Shown here piece by piece: positions 44,498 through 57,290 of a stretch of DNA of 64,000 bases. The stretch spans positions 56,495,378 through 56,559,377 of the forward strand of contig NC_057926.1 in NCBI RefSeq assembly GCF_018873765.1. The letters run 5' to 3'. This stretch comes from Telopea speciosissima (lineage: Eukaryota; Streptophyta; Magnoliopsida; Proteales; Proteaceae). A program made the position numbers and the translations under genes. The first letter of the stretch is position 1, and each line of letters begins with the position of its first letter. The notes beneath the pieces were generated by a model, which saw nothing but the letters and a program-made list of their open reading frames with translations, was not told where the DNA came from and ran no database searches.

Positions 44498-47400
44498 ATG
44501 GGTATCTCGAATCTTCTCAAATTCATCAAGCCTTTTATCGAACCAGTTCACATTAAAAAATACGCCGGCAAACGTGTAAGATTTCCATATCGTTTTTACC
44601 CTCTTTTGTTGATTCCCCTCTTTCATTCATTCAACAAATTTTCATCCGTAATGGTTATCTGGTTCACTGTTAACAGGTTGGGATTGATGCTTATTCATGG
44701 CTTTACAAAGGAGGTACAATATTGCACATTTTTCTGGGGTGTTTTGCTTTGGTTTTTTCTTCTGTTTCTTTATTTATTTTTTCCCTCATGAATCTAATTG
44801 AGTGGGGTTTAATTTTTCAGCTTATTCATGCAGCATGGAGCTGTGTCTCGATTCTGAGGGCAATGCAAAATCTCGTTATTTGCAGTACTTTATGCATCGA
44901 ATCAATCTACTTCGTCACTACAAGATCACACCGATTGTTGTTTTTGATGGCGGGAATATCCCATGTAAGTCAGCCACTGAGAATGAACGACAAAGGCAAG
45001 TTGTCCCTCCATCTTCTCTCTCTCTGAATTGACTTTCAAATTCATTTTTTCGAAATGGGAATTATTTGAATCTTGTGTCGTTTCTGTGGGTTCAGGAGAA
45101 AAGAAGCTAATCTTGCTTTGGCAAAGGAAAAACTCCATCAAGGTGAAGTTAATGCTGCCATTGAGTTATTCCAGGTACTAATAAGTCTCAACTCCCGCAC
45201 CATCTTGTAATTTTGTTCTAGATGTTGTTCTTTGCTATTCATGTTCTTCTTCTCCATTTTTCTTCTGAAAAAAAAAAAAATAAACCAGAATGGTTTGGAA
45301 AAGAAGATGGCGATGAGCTACAAAGATTTGTTTTGTCGATTTCTAATGTAACTGTAGCCCTTCGATGAGCTCTGGTGTGCATGACACCACCTGTTATTCT
45401 AAGAGGGTCTAGCATTTTTAAAGCTAGTCAATTAGCTTTGCCATCGTGTGGTATTCAAGGTGAAAGGAAAACACCTTTATGAGCTTAGGTCTGGGATCTT
45501 GACAAAGATTTAGGAGACGAGTGAAGTACCGTGTTGTAACTTGCTACTGGGGATGGCACTCTGGCCCCTCCAATATACTTATAACATTGGGTAACGCTGG
45601 CATATAGTAAGGTGTATCTCTTTATTCTGGTGGAATGTTTTGCTGCTCTCAGAACTCTAAAAGTTCAAACTGAGATGTTCCACATGGGTGGTTTCTGCTG
45701 CTTCTTGTGTGGTGTAACTCCCTCATATTGCCTGCCTTTGCCAAATCCCAGTTTTGTTTCATTTACATTGCCGGGGTCATCAAATATTGACAACTTTTCC
45801 GTATACACCCTGTCTGTGTAGTTTGTAGACTTTTTAAGTATGAGAGTTTTGTGTAATATAATTGGTATAAGTTTGACCGATATCTTTGGTAACTGTTTCT
45901 GATTAGCTAGTCCTTGTGATCCTAAACAAAAATCTTTCAGGCTATATGCTTTTGTCCAGTCCAGTGTCGGTTTAATTTCTAGTTTTTGCTTCACCCCACT
46001 ACAGTTCTATTTTGGTGGCTTCGATGGTGCAGCAGTGGGCCTTTCAAATTCAACTTATGCAAGTCAAATTAGATTATACAATTCACCAAAGCCATTTCCA
46101 CATGTCTACAGTCAGCTGCATGAATTGTTCTTCTACTCTGCTCTGTCTAGGCCAAAATCCTTGGCTAAGTCTTAATTCATCAAGTTATTTGTCACTACCT
46201 CTATCCACCTCTTTTTAGCCTTCAATTTTCCCTTTTAGAATGTTTCACTAGCATGCTATTGGTAAAATCATTGGTTTTTGTTAACATGATCAAACTGGCT
46301 CTGTTGACATTGGATTGTTAGTTTCATAATGGACAATGTAATATAAAAAAAAATAAAATTCTTGGATTCGGTTTAAAAGCTATTGTTGTCTTGTTGTATT
46401 GTCATTGTTGTTTTAGAGGACCGCCTAATAGGGATTTTTTCTTCTAAGTAATCTCATGCAATTTTTACTTCTATCTTCATCACATTCAGTCATTTGGTTT
46501 GTTCATGTTTATGTGCTTTCCCTTTGCAGAGAGCTGTCAGTATTACTCCATGCATGGCACATCGATTGATTCAGGTTCACTTTTATGCTAAGACTTGATC
46601 CTCTGCTGTTTCTGCTATTTGGAATTCTATCTACTGACGACTTCTCAGATTCTTAGGTCAGAAGGCATCGAATTTGTAGTTGCTCCATGTGAGGCTGATG
46701 CACAATTGGCATATTTGTCAAGCCTTGAACCTGAACAAGGTGGAATTGTGGCTGTGATTACTGAAGATAGTGATCTGCTGGCCTATGGTTGTCCCGCTGT
46801 AAGAAGTTCTGCAAAACTTTGACATTGACATATGGAGGTTTACCACTATCTTGGTGACTTGCTCTCATCTGTTATTAAAATAATTATTGTCGTCTTGTTT
46901 GATTGGCATTTGTTGTGGACAGATTATCTTTAAGATGGACCGATATGGCAATGGTGAGGAGATTGTGCTAGAAAAGGTTTTCAATTCTGGCACTGGTTTA
47001 AGCCCCTCCTTCCGGAATTTCAATAAAGAATTGTTCACAGGTGAATTTATATTGCAGTTTGGTTCTTACATGGTTGTGTTCATTATCAGTTACTAATTAT
47101 GGCAGTTTATCCTACCTTGATCATTAGAATACTTCCTCATATGTGTAATTCTCACCCAACCTTCGACTCAACAATGCTTTATCCCCTACTTAACTGGCAT
47201 TGGCTGCTCATATGTTGTTCTGTGATTCCACTCTATATGGTGCCATATCATCTGTTAATTGTCCTAGCACTATGGTAATAATTCTGGAGTCTTTGGTACA
47301 CATATTTGGCTAAAACTGTAAATTGCCACCCTGACACAACTCCCTTCCATTCAAGGAGCTAAATTCTCACTCATCATTCCCTAAACAGAAATGGGAAGTG

Positions 47401-50400
47401 AAGACTAATAACTTAGTGTGTTATTTGTTAATTTTTTGGCCTTTTTTCACTGATTCTTTTTCTGTTATATTTTTCTCTGTCTTTCTCTTGAGATTCGTTT
47501 TGTTTTCTATCAAGGTTTAATTAACTGCTCCAAGCTTTCAGTATTTTTTTTTCTGTTGCACTTACCTTATTTAGCTTCTTATTTTTTGCAGGTATATGTG
47601 TCTTAGCTGGATGTGATTTCCTTCCATCTGTACCTGGAATTGGGATTAAACGAGCCTACTCATTGGTTTCTAAGTATAGAAACTTGGACTCGGTAAGCTT
47701 ACTCTTGATTAGATTAATCGAGCCTACTCATTGGTTTCCAAGTATAGAAACTTGTACCAGGTAAGCTTACTCTAGTTTATTCGAGGTGAGATAATATAAT
47801 TAACAATAACAATGTTTTCAATGACCAAATGACTTCTTGAAGAAAAATGGAAATAGATAGGAAAAGAGAAATATTGTTTAATCCATCAAAATTCGCTTTG
47901 ATATTTACATTTAACTTTGAATCACAAGGAACTAGTTTAGAGCATAGGGTGCTTGGGAGTGTTCCCATATTGAGTAAGTTAAGGACTTTGGATAACTTCA
48001 CGCACTGGTTATGCCTCTCTACCTAATAGCTTATGCTTTTGAGTTGGCTAATGTAACATAATATCAGAGCCATCACCATTAATACCTTCATAGTATAGTC
48101 ATGTGTACAACCCAGATTTGAGAGGTCACATGTGCCACTTGTATTGCCACTAATAAAGGGCAATACCAGGAGTGAGATAATCCTACTGCAATTAATTTTG
48201 GGACTTAGTGTGATTTCATGTACTGGTTCGATCCTCTCCACCTAACAACTTTTAGGTTTGGGTTGGATAATTAAAAGGGCGTACCCAGTGCACGAGGCTC
48301 CCGCCACTGTGGGGTCTGGGGAGGGTCATAATTTATGCAGCTTTACCCTTGCTTTCACAAAGAAGCTGGGAAAGATGTATGCAGGGTAGGGGGGAAAAAG
48401 GAACTTTTCCAGGGTTTGGCCTCCTAAATAAGCCTGGATCTTGGCTTACACTCTCTTCTTATTTTACTGATCGAATTGGGTCTAAGTCGAATTATGAAGG
48501 TTTTTTTACCTGAGCTTCCTGATTCATGTATATTGGTCTGCATTATGGACATTGTAGGTTTTATAAGTAAAGAATGTACAGAAAGCAAAAAAAAATTAAG
48601 CGGTTAAAGTAATACTAAAAATTCCAAAAAAAGAAAAAGAGAAGTATTTTTCTTAAATCTTGCATACATTTGAAAATATGAAGAATTTCAAGCATAAAGT
48701 GAAATTAAAGTGCATGAGTTACAATGACATGCAAGGTATCTTAATCATTCAAAGTTCAAATATTATTTTTTTTGGTCCATCTATATGCAGTTGCACAGTT
48801 TGTATGCCATGTGCTTCTATTAGACAACTATTTACTTGCTGTATTGTTGGGATCAAATTAATGATCTAGGTACTTTCTTGCACCTCATATGAACCTCAGT
48901 CATAATTCAGTCTTGTTTCATCTTAGGTGTATGACATCAAGGATTTGGTCCAGCCCTTTATTATACATGAATATACCATTAAGAGTTAATAATCAATCTT
49001 CCTCTGTGTTGATGACATTTTTACAGGTTTTGTCTGTGATGAAGTTTAACAAGCACAATCAAATGCCTGAAGATTATGCAAAGTCTTTTAGAGAGGCAGT
49101 TGCAGTATTTCAGCATGCCAGAATGTATGTTAAAATTTATTCATTTAGCAACTCCACTTTGTATTTTCTCCTGTTTTACCTATAATGAATTGCTTTCTCT
49201 CTCTTCTTTGTAGATTTGATGCTGGCACTAAGACGATAAAACACTTGAAACCTCTACCTGAAAAGCTTTTGCAATCTCTAGATGGCAATCTGGATTTCCT
49301 GGGACCGTATCCTTCCTCTTTTCATTATTTTAAAATAACCAACTGTCTAATAAAAATTTTATATCTCATCATTGTCCATTAATCCCAAGTAAGCCCAACT
49401 GTCTACTAAAATCATTGGGGACTGGGCTCTGTTTACAGAGAGCAGGAATTCAGTCCTGTTTTTTCTGTGAATTGGATGTGTGGCAGCTTAAATGAGAGTA
49501 TGAATTTTCCACATGGCATGTTCAGTCTAACATCCCTCTTCTACTTGGGAAAAAGTTGTCTTTTCATCTTCTATTAGAAAATTCAAGTCCTATTAGTGTT
49601 TATGGGACTGATATCATCAAGGTCACTCTATACAACATGTATATTTCAGGAGATCATCATAGATGGTCAGTTGAACCATCCTTGTCAGCCTTCATCTGGT
49701 GAAGTGCCTGAAATCTCAGATTCCAATATTTTGGTGGCAGAGCAGAAGACTTTCATCAAAGGAACTACTTTTTGAGAGATCAAAGAACATGCTTGAGGGC
49801 ATTTTGCTAACATCCAAAGTACCATGATGGTATTCTTTCTAGAGTAGTCTGTATTGAAAGATCAACTCAACTAAGCTGTATCCTAACTGAAACAGGTTGG
49901 CTAAATGCATCCTGTTTGCCATTCAATTCTAACTGAAATTATGTTAACTTAAAGCCATTGATTCGATTTAGTTTACTATTTTTTTATAAAAATTTCTTTC
50001 ATACGTGCACCATAAATCACTTCTTATTTGTATCCTAATGCCTCTGTTGTACATACATTGAGTATCTGCATTAATATATTTGATTACACTGCTGATATTG
50101 GATTCCTTATGCTTTTGATTACCCTCATGATGTTTAAAATGCCTTCTCCTTAATTATAATTGAACTTAGAGACATCCCATCATCAGTAGCAACTGCCATT
50201 GCTGAAGGTCACTTAGATCCAATCACCATGGAAGCCTTTGATAACTTACAGAATGCTGAAAGCTTTCTGGACCCAATTGCAACTCAAGCTTCTGATCAAG
50301 TCCTAAGAGCTGAGATCCAGGTGGTGGTATCTACGCAAGAGAGCTGCTTCTCCTTGTTTTCCTCTTGTGAAACAACAGGAAAAAGGAATACAGGCAAGGC

Positions 50401-51156
50401 TTTCTTTTAAGCATGTAACTTCATAGAGAAGCTTTAGTTGTCTCTAACTATTTATTTGGTAATACATTAGCCAAAATGAGACCTCAATCATGTGAACATT
50501 GCTTGGCATGGTCTAATAGCCTGTGCCAAATGCATTAATCTGGTTTGATCTTGTCTGTGTCCATGTGTGCATATTTTTATGGTCAGCTCACTTTTTACAA
50601 TGTTTTAGTCCTTGTGTCATGAACAGATACAGAGCAGAAGGTGACTTTGGATAAGAGGAACTATTTGAGGGAAGCTGTTATTCTTGAAAAACTAATCACC
50701 CCTTTGGAATTCCATCAGAAGGTTGATGACATTGTAGAAAAAAGAGAATTTCCAGACAACAACCCCTTCAAGAAAAGAAAAGTTGCTGATTTTCAGTTGG
50801 AACAAATGCAAACCACCACTGACCAAGCTTCAAAGGTGATAGATGCTGAAGAATCAGATAAGGTTAGAGAAAGAAGAGAGTTTCTCAAAAACCCATTCAA
50901 GAAAATAAAACTTGATTTGCAGTTGGAGCAGAGACCGACAGCCACTGAACAAGTTTCAGAGGTGATAGATGTAGATGAGTTGGATGAGATCAGTGGTACC
51001 CCAGAGTCTCAAAAAAGTGTGAAGTCTAAGCCTATGACTCTGGTCATCCCTAACAAGAGAAAAGAGGGAAATAAGAAGAGATTAAATAGTAAGATCAGTT
51101 GCAAGAGTTCTGAACATAGAAGTTATAGCATTCTCAATTTCTTTACTCGATTGTAG
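44498..51156 (+). CDS. EXO1: Exonuclease 1-like (EXO1, XPG/RAD2 nuclease family)
   Basis: Twelve exons: 44498-44575, 44677-44713, 44821-44995, 45096-45174, 46530-46574, 46649-46798, 46923-47040, 47592-47692, 49027-49124, 49214-49306, 50170-50393 and 50627-51156; 1728 nt, 575 aa. EXO1 is a nuclear 5'-3' exonuclease and flap nuclease used in mismatch repair and DNA-end resection. The XPG N domain spans residues about 1-110 and the XPG I domain about 140-240. Metal-ligand acidic residues are seen as D30 (GIDAYSW), D81 (VVFDGG), E153 and D155 (CEADAQ), D178 and D180 (TEDSD) and D236 ([14 protein letters not shown]). The helix-hairpin-helix follows. Residues about 439-522 contain a tandem repeat (NPFKK motif twice) with a basic KKRK patch. 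The last residues SILNFFTRL are PIP-box-like. Introns 3 and probably 11 start with GC. Arabidopsis has a long and a short EXO1-like gene; the length suggests the short type. Confidence 0.93.
44996..45095 (+). other. GC-AG intron 3 of EXO1
   Basis: The only in-frame solution uses donor AAAG/GCAAGT and acceptor TTCAG/GAG, restoring the RQRRKEANL sequence expected for the family. The nearest GT, five bases downstream, would bring an in-frame stop. Confidence 0.85.
45250..46529. other. EXO1 intron 4 interior
   Basis: 1.36-kb AT-rich intron (45175-46529). I see no additional exon, tRNA or defined repeat in it. Confidence 0.6.
47644..47774 (+). repeat. Tandem duplication of the EXO1 exon 8 end and its donor site
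   Basis: The stretch from GATTAA through CGAGCCTACTCATTGG, AAGTATAGAAACTTG and GGTAAGCTTACTCT is present at 47644-47705 and again at 47712-47774, period 68 bp. The second copy carries its own GTAAGC donor, in a different frame. Confidence 0.85.
47775..49026. other. EXO1 intron 8 interior
   Basis: AT-rich intron DNA with one SINE remnant. There are several GTAG-like pseudo-sites and no further exon candidates. Confidence 0.55.
48273..48375 (-). mobile_element. Au-like SINE, 3' part (EXO1 intron 8)
   Basis: Minus-strand sequence with the Au terminal motif (GTGCACTGGGTACGCCC, GCGGGAGCCTCGTGC in reverse orientation) and the GGGTAAAGCTGCATAAATT body. The tRNA-like head is missing. Confidence 0.7.
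49307..50169. other. EXO1 intron 10 interior
   Basis: 0.86-kb AT-rich intron. Nothing specific recognised. Confidence 0.6.
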
Positions 51157-53332
51157 TAATTAGTTCCCCTTTTTTTTGGGTGTTTTATATCAGTTTTGAC
51201 ATTGAGTTTATATATAGCTTCATTAAAGCTTCAACACATGTCAATCCATTAAATGGTTCGAAGTCTGTTGACATGGTTAAGGGACTAAAAGGTTGCTTTT
51301 GAAGTTTTTCAATGTTTTAATTTTCTTATGGTAAAAGAAATTTTAGCTGTTTGGCAAGCTTCAAATCAGAGCTTTCAATAATTGATTGAGAAACTTGAAT
51401 AATTCCGCAATTCCACTTTATGGTCAATTCCTAATTGAATTCCAGCCCAATTAAAGATAACGTTTAGAAATGGAATCAGATTGGAGAATTGGTCAATTCA
51501 AATTGGAATTGGGTGAATCCAATCCTAATTCAAGACGTTTTTAATTGCCCTCTTCATACAGCTAGGGTTCGGCCCTCGATTCGAGTTGCTTTTAGACCGT
51601 TTCTGATCTGATTCAGATTAGAATAAGCTGGACATGATTTGAAGTTTCAATTCAAGCTTTTTCACTTAACGAACTTTGTTTGGACTGAAACTTGACACAT
51701 AAGATAGGGTCCTTGAGGACTACCTATCCACAAAATTTTGGCCCCATTCAACATTAGTCATGATAGAAACTTGGATCATCCTGACAAAATAAGATGATCC
51801 ATCCTAATAACATAGCCTTTTTATTAAAACTTATGCTTTATAAATTACTAACAATTATGATTGTATTAGAACATGTACTTTGTAAATTACTAATAAGGAC
51901 TCTTGGCTTGCTTGATCAACTAAAAGTAACCAGCTGAAGGAAAGAGGAACCCAACTAAAAAGGACCCCTGGCTTGCTGGATCATACTCTATATCATTGAC
52001 CAGTTTTTGTTGATGTGAAAGAGAAATTAGGCTTGCACCATAAAAAAAAAAAAAAGGGAAATTAGGCAGGAGACTGAGAAACCAATGTGTCTAATGAGAT
52101 GAGAGAGGTTCCTGGCCCCTTGGAAGGCTCTGTCATGCCTTCAAATACATTTATTAAAATATCTTACCATTTACCATCAACCCCCATGGGACTGGAAAAC
52201 ACTATAGTCTACTCTCTTTCCCAACAAAAGCCAACTTTAACGCAAAGCAGCACTCCAATTATAACAACCTCACCCTGTCTACTCCCTGGACATAGGGGTG
52301 TGCATGGGCCCACTCAAGAAGTTCTGAGGCCCATCAGTTCAGGCTTGGAGGGTGAGCCTTAATTTTGAGTAGTTAGCTGCCTTTGAATTTGGGTTTCCTT
52401 ATATATGACGTAAATAAATCATCATCCGTTAGGGTGTTACCTGAACGGAGGTGGGAACACAGCAGAAGAGAATCTTGTACGGATTTGATTACAAGCTTCA
52501 CGAACTCGAACGATCTTCTTTATGATCTTCGAATATCTTGTCAAATTTTTTCAAGAAGAAGAACTCCATATCACAAATCCTTGAGAAGAGATGGAATCCC
52601 AAGAACACACAATTACTTGTAGGGAGAGAGACAAATCTTGGTTGCACTAAGGGTTAGAACATCTTTTTATAACCAAAACCCTAAGCCCCCCCCTCCTCGC
52701 ATTTTGCAGTCTTTCACTCAAACAAGGAAAGGGGGAGAGAGAGTCGTTCACATAAAGTGAACAGCTCCCTCCCCTTGCTCATGGGTTGGATCAGACCGCC
52801 CCTCATAGGCGCCATGGCTCGGGTCCAAGACCCGGACCCGATTAACATATGGAATAAACTACCTATGCTACAATTCTAGCTCAAGGTTTGATATGAAGAG
52901 ATCAACTCTCTAGATCTTAAAGAAGATATGGTCTTTCATTTATGACAAGATACGTTCTAACATTATTCTTCTCATAATCATCAAAAGTAAAACTAAAGAA
53001 GAACCAATTTTGGAGTCTACTTGGTAGGTCTTGATTATATTACTGCAGATACTACTGACAGACATGAGAAAAAAAAAAAAGAATGAAAGGAGAATAATTA
53101 AAAATTGAAGCAATAGCTCAAAGGATGACCCTAACAGTCTAAGCATACTTTCTTTTAGAAGTCATCATTGTCAGTCTTTTGGACTCTATGACTTGGCTGA
53201 ATGACATTTAAACCAAACCACGTTAAATCTCTGTGCCTGCAGTTAGTGTAGGTATTCCTCTTGTACTGTACAGGACATTTCTTTTAATGTCATCTTGTAC
53301 TGTTGTTGTATGAATGAAGGCATTATGGGATA
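51157..53332. other. Intergenic DNA after EXO1
   Basis: The first few hundred bases are the likely EXO1 3' UTR and flank. The rest is AT-rich with no gene. A possible solo LTR is listed separately. Confidence 0.5.
52435..52963 (-). mobile_element. Possible short solo LTR
   Basis: On the minus strand the stretch runs from TGTTAGAACGTATC to CCGTTCAGGTAACA, so TG...CA ends of a 529-bp LTR are possible. It includes an AACCCTAACCC-like leader region and a purine-rich GGAAAGGGGGAGAGAGAG tract on plus. The flanks (TTAGG and TTATT) do not form a convincing duplication. Confidence 0.35.
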
Positions 53333-53910
53333 TAGGGGTGTCAATGGGTCGGTTCGGTTCAGGTTTTTCGGTGTTGGTGTGATTTTTAGAGAAATTGAGA
53401 CCCATCCAATAAGAATTTTTTGGTTTCAGTTTCAGTGCGATTTAGTTTTGTGTCGATTTTGGTTTATGATAACGGGTTGATATTGATTTGAATTTGATTC
53501 GATATCGGACTTTTTTAAACAAGTTAGGTTCGGTTTGTGCCTATTTTTGTCTCATTCTCTTTTCAATTACATAAAATATTTCATTAGCCTCACACTTAAA
53601 AAAGAGATCAATGGAACAAGCGTTGTTACAATTCAATTTTCCTATATTCATAACCTCATACTCATTGATTTGTAACAATTTATCTTACAACCATAAATTT
53701 CCTCACTAATATTAAAATCAATTCAATGATTCATAACTTTATACTCATTAGTTTCTTATCGGTTTCATTCAGTTCGATTTTCGATTTATTATCGACCGAT
53801 CCGATTTTCAACCGATCCCGTCATACCGCAATCCAATAAGAATCGATTCAGTTCGGTCTTGGGTTTTTTTGATCGATCTTAATGGTTCGGGCTAGGTTTT
53901 GACACCCTTA
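53333..53910. mobile_element. hAT-like MITE (578 bp)
   Basis: It begins TAGGGGTGTCAATGGG and ends TTTTGACACCCTTA, the same terminal family as the hAT elements at 29820 and 41383. The flanks ATGGGATA (53325-53332) and ATGTGATA (53911-53918) match at 7 of 8. The interior is low-complexity TCGGTTC/ATTTCG sequence without coding potential. Confidence 0.75.
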
Positions 53911-55010
53911 ATGTGATACACGTTTTGGGAGGGGGGATGTGATAAACGTTTGGGGGGGGGGGGATGTAGTTAAGGTTTGTAGTTCATCTACTTGTTGACT
54001 TGTGTGGACTTCCATTCCAATAGTACAAGGTAACCACTTATCTTTTTTGTTTTCGTTAACACCCCTCCTCTCCTTGTAAATGGCAAAAATAAGAAAGATG
54101 ATTACCTCTCACATGTACGGCAGGTGCACATACGTGCAGAGGAACTGAGAGGGGGGGAGGGAATTAACAACTATGAGGTTCAAATTCGAGACCTTGTGGT
54201 GAATGTGGGCTTAACACACCATAGCTTCACCAACTGCGTTAGGTAGTTGAGGTTCATTCAATCTTAAACCATCCCTATCATGAGTATCATCACACCATGC
54301 AAATTCAATACATCCACAAAAAAATCTAAAAGGAAGGTCAAACCCACGAACTCCTGGGAGCCTGCATTCTATTGACAAGGGAATTTAGCTCATCTGCAGG
54401 GAGGCGTACGCCCAGGGTGCTGTCAGGGGGCATCCAACGGTTGAGCTGTGCCACACACATCTCGGCGCACATCTAGGGATGTGTGCGGCACAGCCCAACG
54501 GCAGGCAACGACCTGGGCGTTCCTGGAGACGATCCTGATCCTTGACAAGGTACCAACCGTCTGAACAAGGTGAAGAAAGAAAGGTCAAACATACCCACGA
54601 ACTCCTCCACTCTATTGGCAAAGCACCAACCGACTGAACAAGCGGTTGTATTTAAACTCTAGAGTCTTGTTGGGAATAGGGATTAATGAAAGATTTAAAG
54701 AACAAAAGCTCATGATATTATGATGATTTGGTGATTAAGAAAAAAGGAAAGTGAGCCACCCACATTAAATAAAATCAAAGCAAACACAAAAGCACTTTAC
54801 AACAGTTACCCATTAAGCCACTAAATATAACAAAATACAAAATAAGGCCCAAAAGCCTTGGCCTTGCTTCCTCGGTTCCTCCTCATGATCCCTTGGCATG
54901 GACACTTAGCCTGATTTGGGTTTATAAATTTTTACCTTTTTTTAAAATGTTATTTAAAATTAAATTTGTTCACACTTCACCTCTCTCACCTAAACCCATT
55001 ATTCCCTTCT
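53911..55010. other. Intergenic DNA before the HIPP gene
   Basis: G-runs near 53930-53965, then anonymous sequence. A 17-bp near-perfect hairpin (54445-54461 with 54478-54494) lies in a GC-rich island at 54400-54550. Bases from about 54880 onward are the HIPP promoter. Confidence 0.5.
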
Positions 55011-55018
55011 TATAAATA
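55011..55018 (+). promoter_or_regulatory. TATA box of the HIPP gene
   Basis: TATAAATA, 135 bp upstream of the start codon, followed by a CT-rich leader (TCTCTCTCTCTCTTGCTC) typical of plant 5' UTRs. Confidence 0.75.
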
Positions 55019-55145
55019 CCAAATCTTTGTATCTCCAAAAACCCATTCCTCCTTTTTCCAAACCTGCCATCTCTCTCTCTCTCTTGCTCGCTCTGTGTTT
55101 GTTCATTTGAAACTAACTGCTTGTGCACTGCCAAAAGAGAAGAAA

Positions 55146-56217
55146 ATGGGAGCTCTTGACTATCTGTCTAACTTTTGCACTGTTACCAGCATAAGCATAA
55201 GAAGCAGAAGCAAACGCAAACCAATGCAGGTATTCATTATCACCAACCTACCCCGCTTTGTTTGATGGTTAATTTTTTTCATTTCAACTTCTTTACTCTG
55301 CAACGAGAAGAAACACTTTTCTTTGTCAGACAGTGAAGATCTCTCCTAATCTTTCCTTCTCTCTTTTCCCTTACTTTTTTATTATTCCATTTTGATGTTT
55401 TCTGTTTCAAAGATGCTACTTGTTTCTTTGTCAGACAGTGGATATCAAGGTGAAAATGGACTGTGATGGCTGTGAAAGAAGAGTTAAACATGCTGTTTCC
55501 TCCATGAAAGGTTTAACTCTCTCTCTCTCTCTCCTGTTTTTCTTCTTAACCTAAATGAAGTTTAACTTCCACATTGACAGAAAACTCTCCTTCTCAATTT
55601 ATTCTGAAGAGGGTTTTCATTTTCTTCCACAGACCCCTGTTTCCTACCATGCATTCATCTTCTCTGTGTCTGTGAAGTTGGTGCCTCTGTTCTCTGGCTT
55701 GGCAGGGGCAGGACCAGTAGATTAGATACCTTTCATTTATTATTAGAGAAGCATTTCTTATCTAACTAGTAGATATTAGAAGATGATAATTGGAAAGATA
55801 AAACTGCATTACCATCTAAATTAACATATATATACTATAAAGATTACAAACCCAAATGGTTTTCTACTAGCTAGAATGCAATTTTTACTGATTTTTGTTT
55901 CATTGGTTCTTGATTGATCAGGAGTGAAATCCGTGGAGATAAACAGAAAACAAAGCCGGCTTAAAGTTTCAGGCTACATAGATCCTAATAAAGTCTTGAA
56001 GAGAATTAAAAGAAGAACAGGAAAGAAAGCTGAATTCTGGCCTTATGTTCCTTATAATTTGGTGTATTACCCATATGTTTCTCAGGCCTATGACAAAAGG
56101 GCACCGGCCGGATTTGTCCGGAACGTTGCTCAGGCGCTTCCGACCCCGAATGCAATCGAAGAGAAGTTTACATCGTTGTTCAGTGATGATAACCCGAATG
56201 CATGCTCCATTATGTAA
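55146..56217 (+). CDS. Heavy-metal-associated isoprenylated plant protein (HIPP)
   Basis: Three exons: 55146-55229, 55435-55510 and 55922-56217; 456 nt, 151 aa. The family binds heavy metals or acts as a small adaptor at membranes and is known only from vascular plants. The HMA domain (residues about 28-92) has the metal-binding MDCDGC motif (M-x-C-x-x-C) after TVDIKVK. Then come VKSVEINRKQSRLKVSGY, the KKAEFWPYVPYN segment and the FSDDNPNAC tail. The protein ends CSIM, a CaaX box for farnesylation. The MGALDYLSNFCTVTS start is typical of the HIPP20-24 subgroup. It stands alone between TE-rich intergenic stretches. Both introns are GT-AG. Confidence 0.93.
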
Positions 56218-57180
56218 TTCAATCAGTGAAGTTTTTGAGTTTTGAAATGAAAGTGATTTAACTATCATTATAAGTTAATATGTAGCAGTTTATATGCCTA
56301 AGACGAATTTAATTATGTACTTAGAGGGAACTTTGTTTCTTTTGAGAGCTTTACTTGATCTTCTTGTGACTTGAACATGAATTCTAGACTTGTAATATCT
56401 GAGTGTGTTATCAGTAGAAGTAATCATCTGGAAGATGCCTATGGTGGTCCAAAACCTTATAAGTTGGCACCATTAATAGTAATTATAATAAGCTTTAGTG
56501 AGATAAAAATGAATATGTGTGTATATGAAAAGTGTGATAAATTTTTGGATGCAATAAGTAGGATTAATTATGCATTTGTTTTGTGTTACAAAAACTGATG
56601 AGGTGTGCCCTAGGAATGAGGAAATATATGAGTGTCGAAATATATGAGGAAATATATGAGGAGGGTTAGGACTCATGGTTAAAAAAAATAGGGAAGAAGA
56701 ACGCAGTCGAGTGACCCTTGCGCACGGGGCCAATGATGGAGCACATAGGGACATCAATCAGGGGAATTTTTCATTTTGTAAGGGACTGACTGATCATTTC
56801 AGGGGGTTCGTGTCTGAGTGCAGGCTGCACGTGACCAAGCAATATTCTTTTTCCCAAAAGAATATGGAGGATTGAAATTTTGTTAGTATGTAATATGGCT
56901 AATAATTGCCCATTGATCAAGGTCATCATCAAAAAGAAAAGACATATTGTCAAGGGTTGGTTACTCTTGGGATTCACTTATTTGACATGAAATGAACATT
57001 AATAAAAGGGTCCAGTTTTTATAACGGTCGTGTATGTACATAGTCGATGTTTTGGCCCTTTAACCAGTAAGGTGCAGAAACTCCTCCCTCACTATGCACA
57101 AAACCTTTTGTCTTAATAAAATAAAGAACGATGTAGAATATTCAATCATTAGTTGAGATAGACTTGTAAATTTGAGAAGT
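56218..57180. other. Intergenic DNA after the HIPP gene
   Basis: Probable 3' UTR, then anonymous DNA. A short tandem of GGAAATATATGAG words lies at about 56618-56662. Confidence 0.5.
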
Positions 57181-57290
57181 GGCTCTCGCTATTATAGTGT
57201 TTGAGAAGTTGTTTCCAAGTTTTGAACCCACAACCAACAGATTGGAATAGTGCAACTTAACCTTGGCACCAAGGCTACAATGGGCGATGT
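57181..57290 (-). mobile_element. SINE head fragment
   Basis: Read on the minus strand: AGCCTTGGTGCCAAGGTTAA, then TGTGGGTTCAAAAC and GGAAACAACTTCTC, the tRNA-like A and B box region of the Au family. The 3' body is missing. Confidence 0.6.

Noticed and set aside
50341..50400. GT donor at TCTT/GTGAAA for EXO1 exon 11
   Set aside because: It keeps the frame but is a poor donor; ACAG/GCAAGG fits the GC-AG consensus better. It remains a possible alternative.
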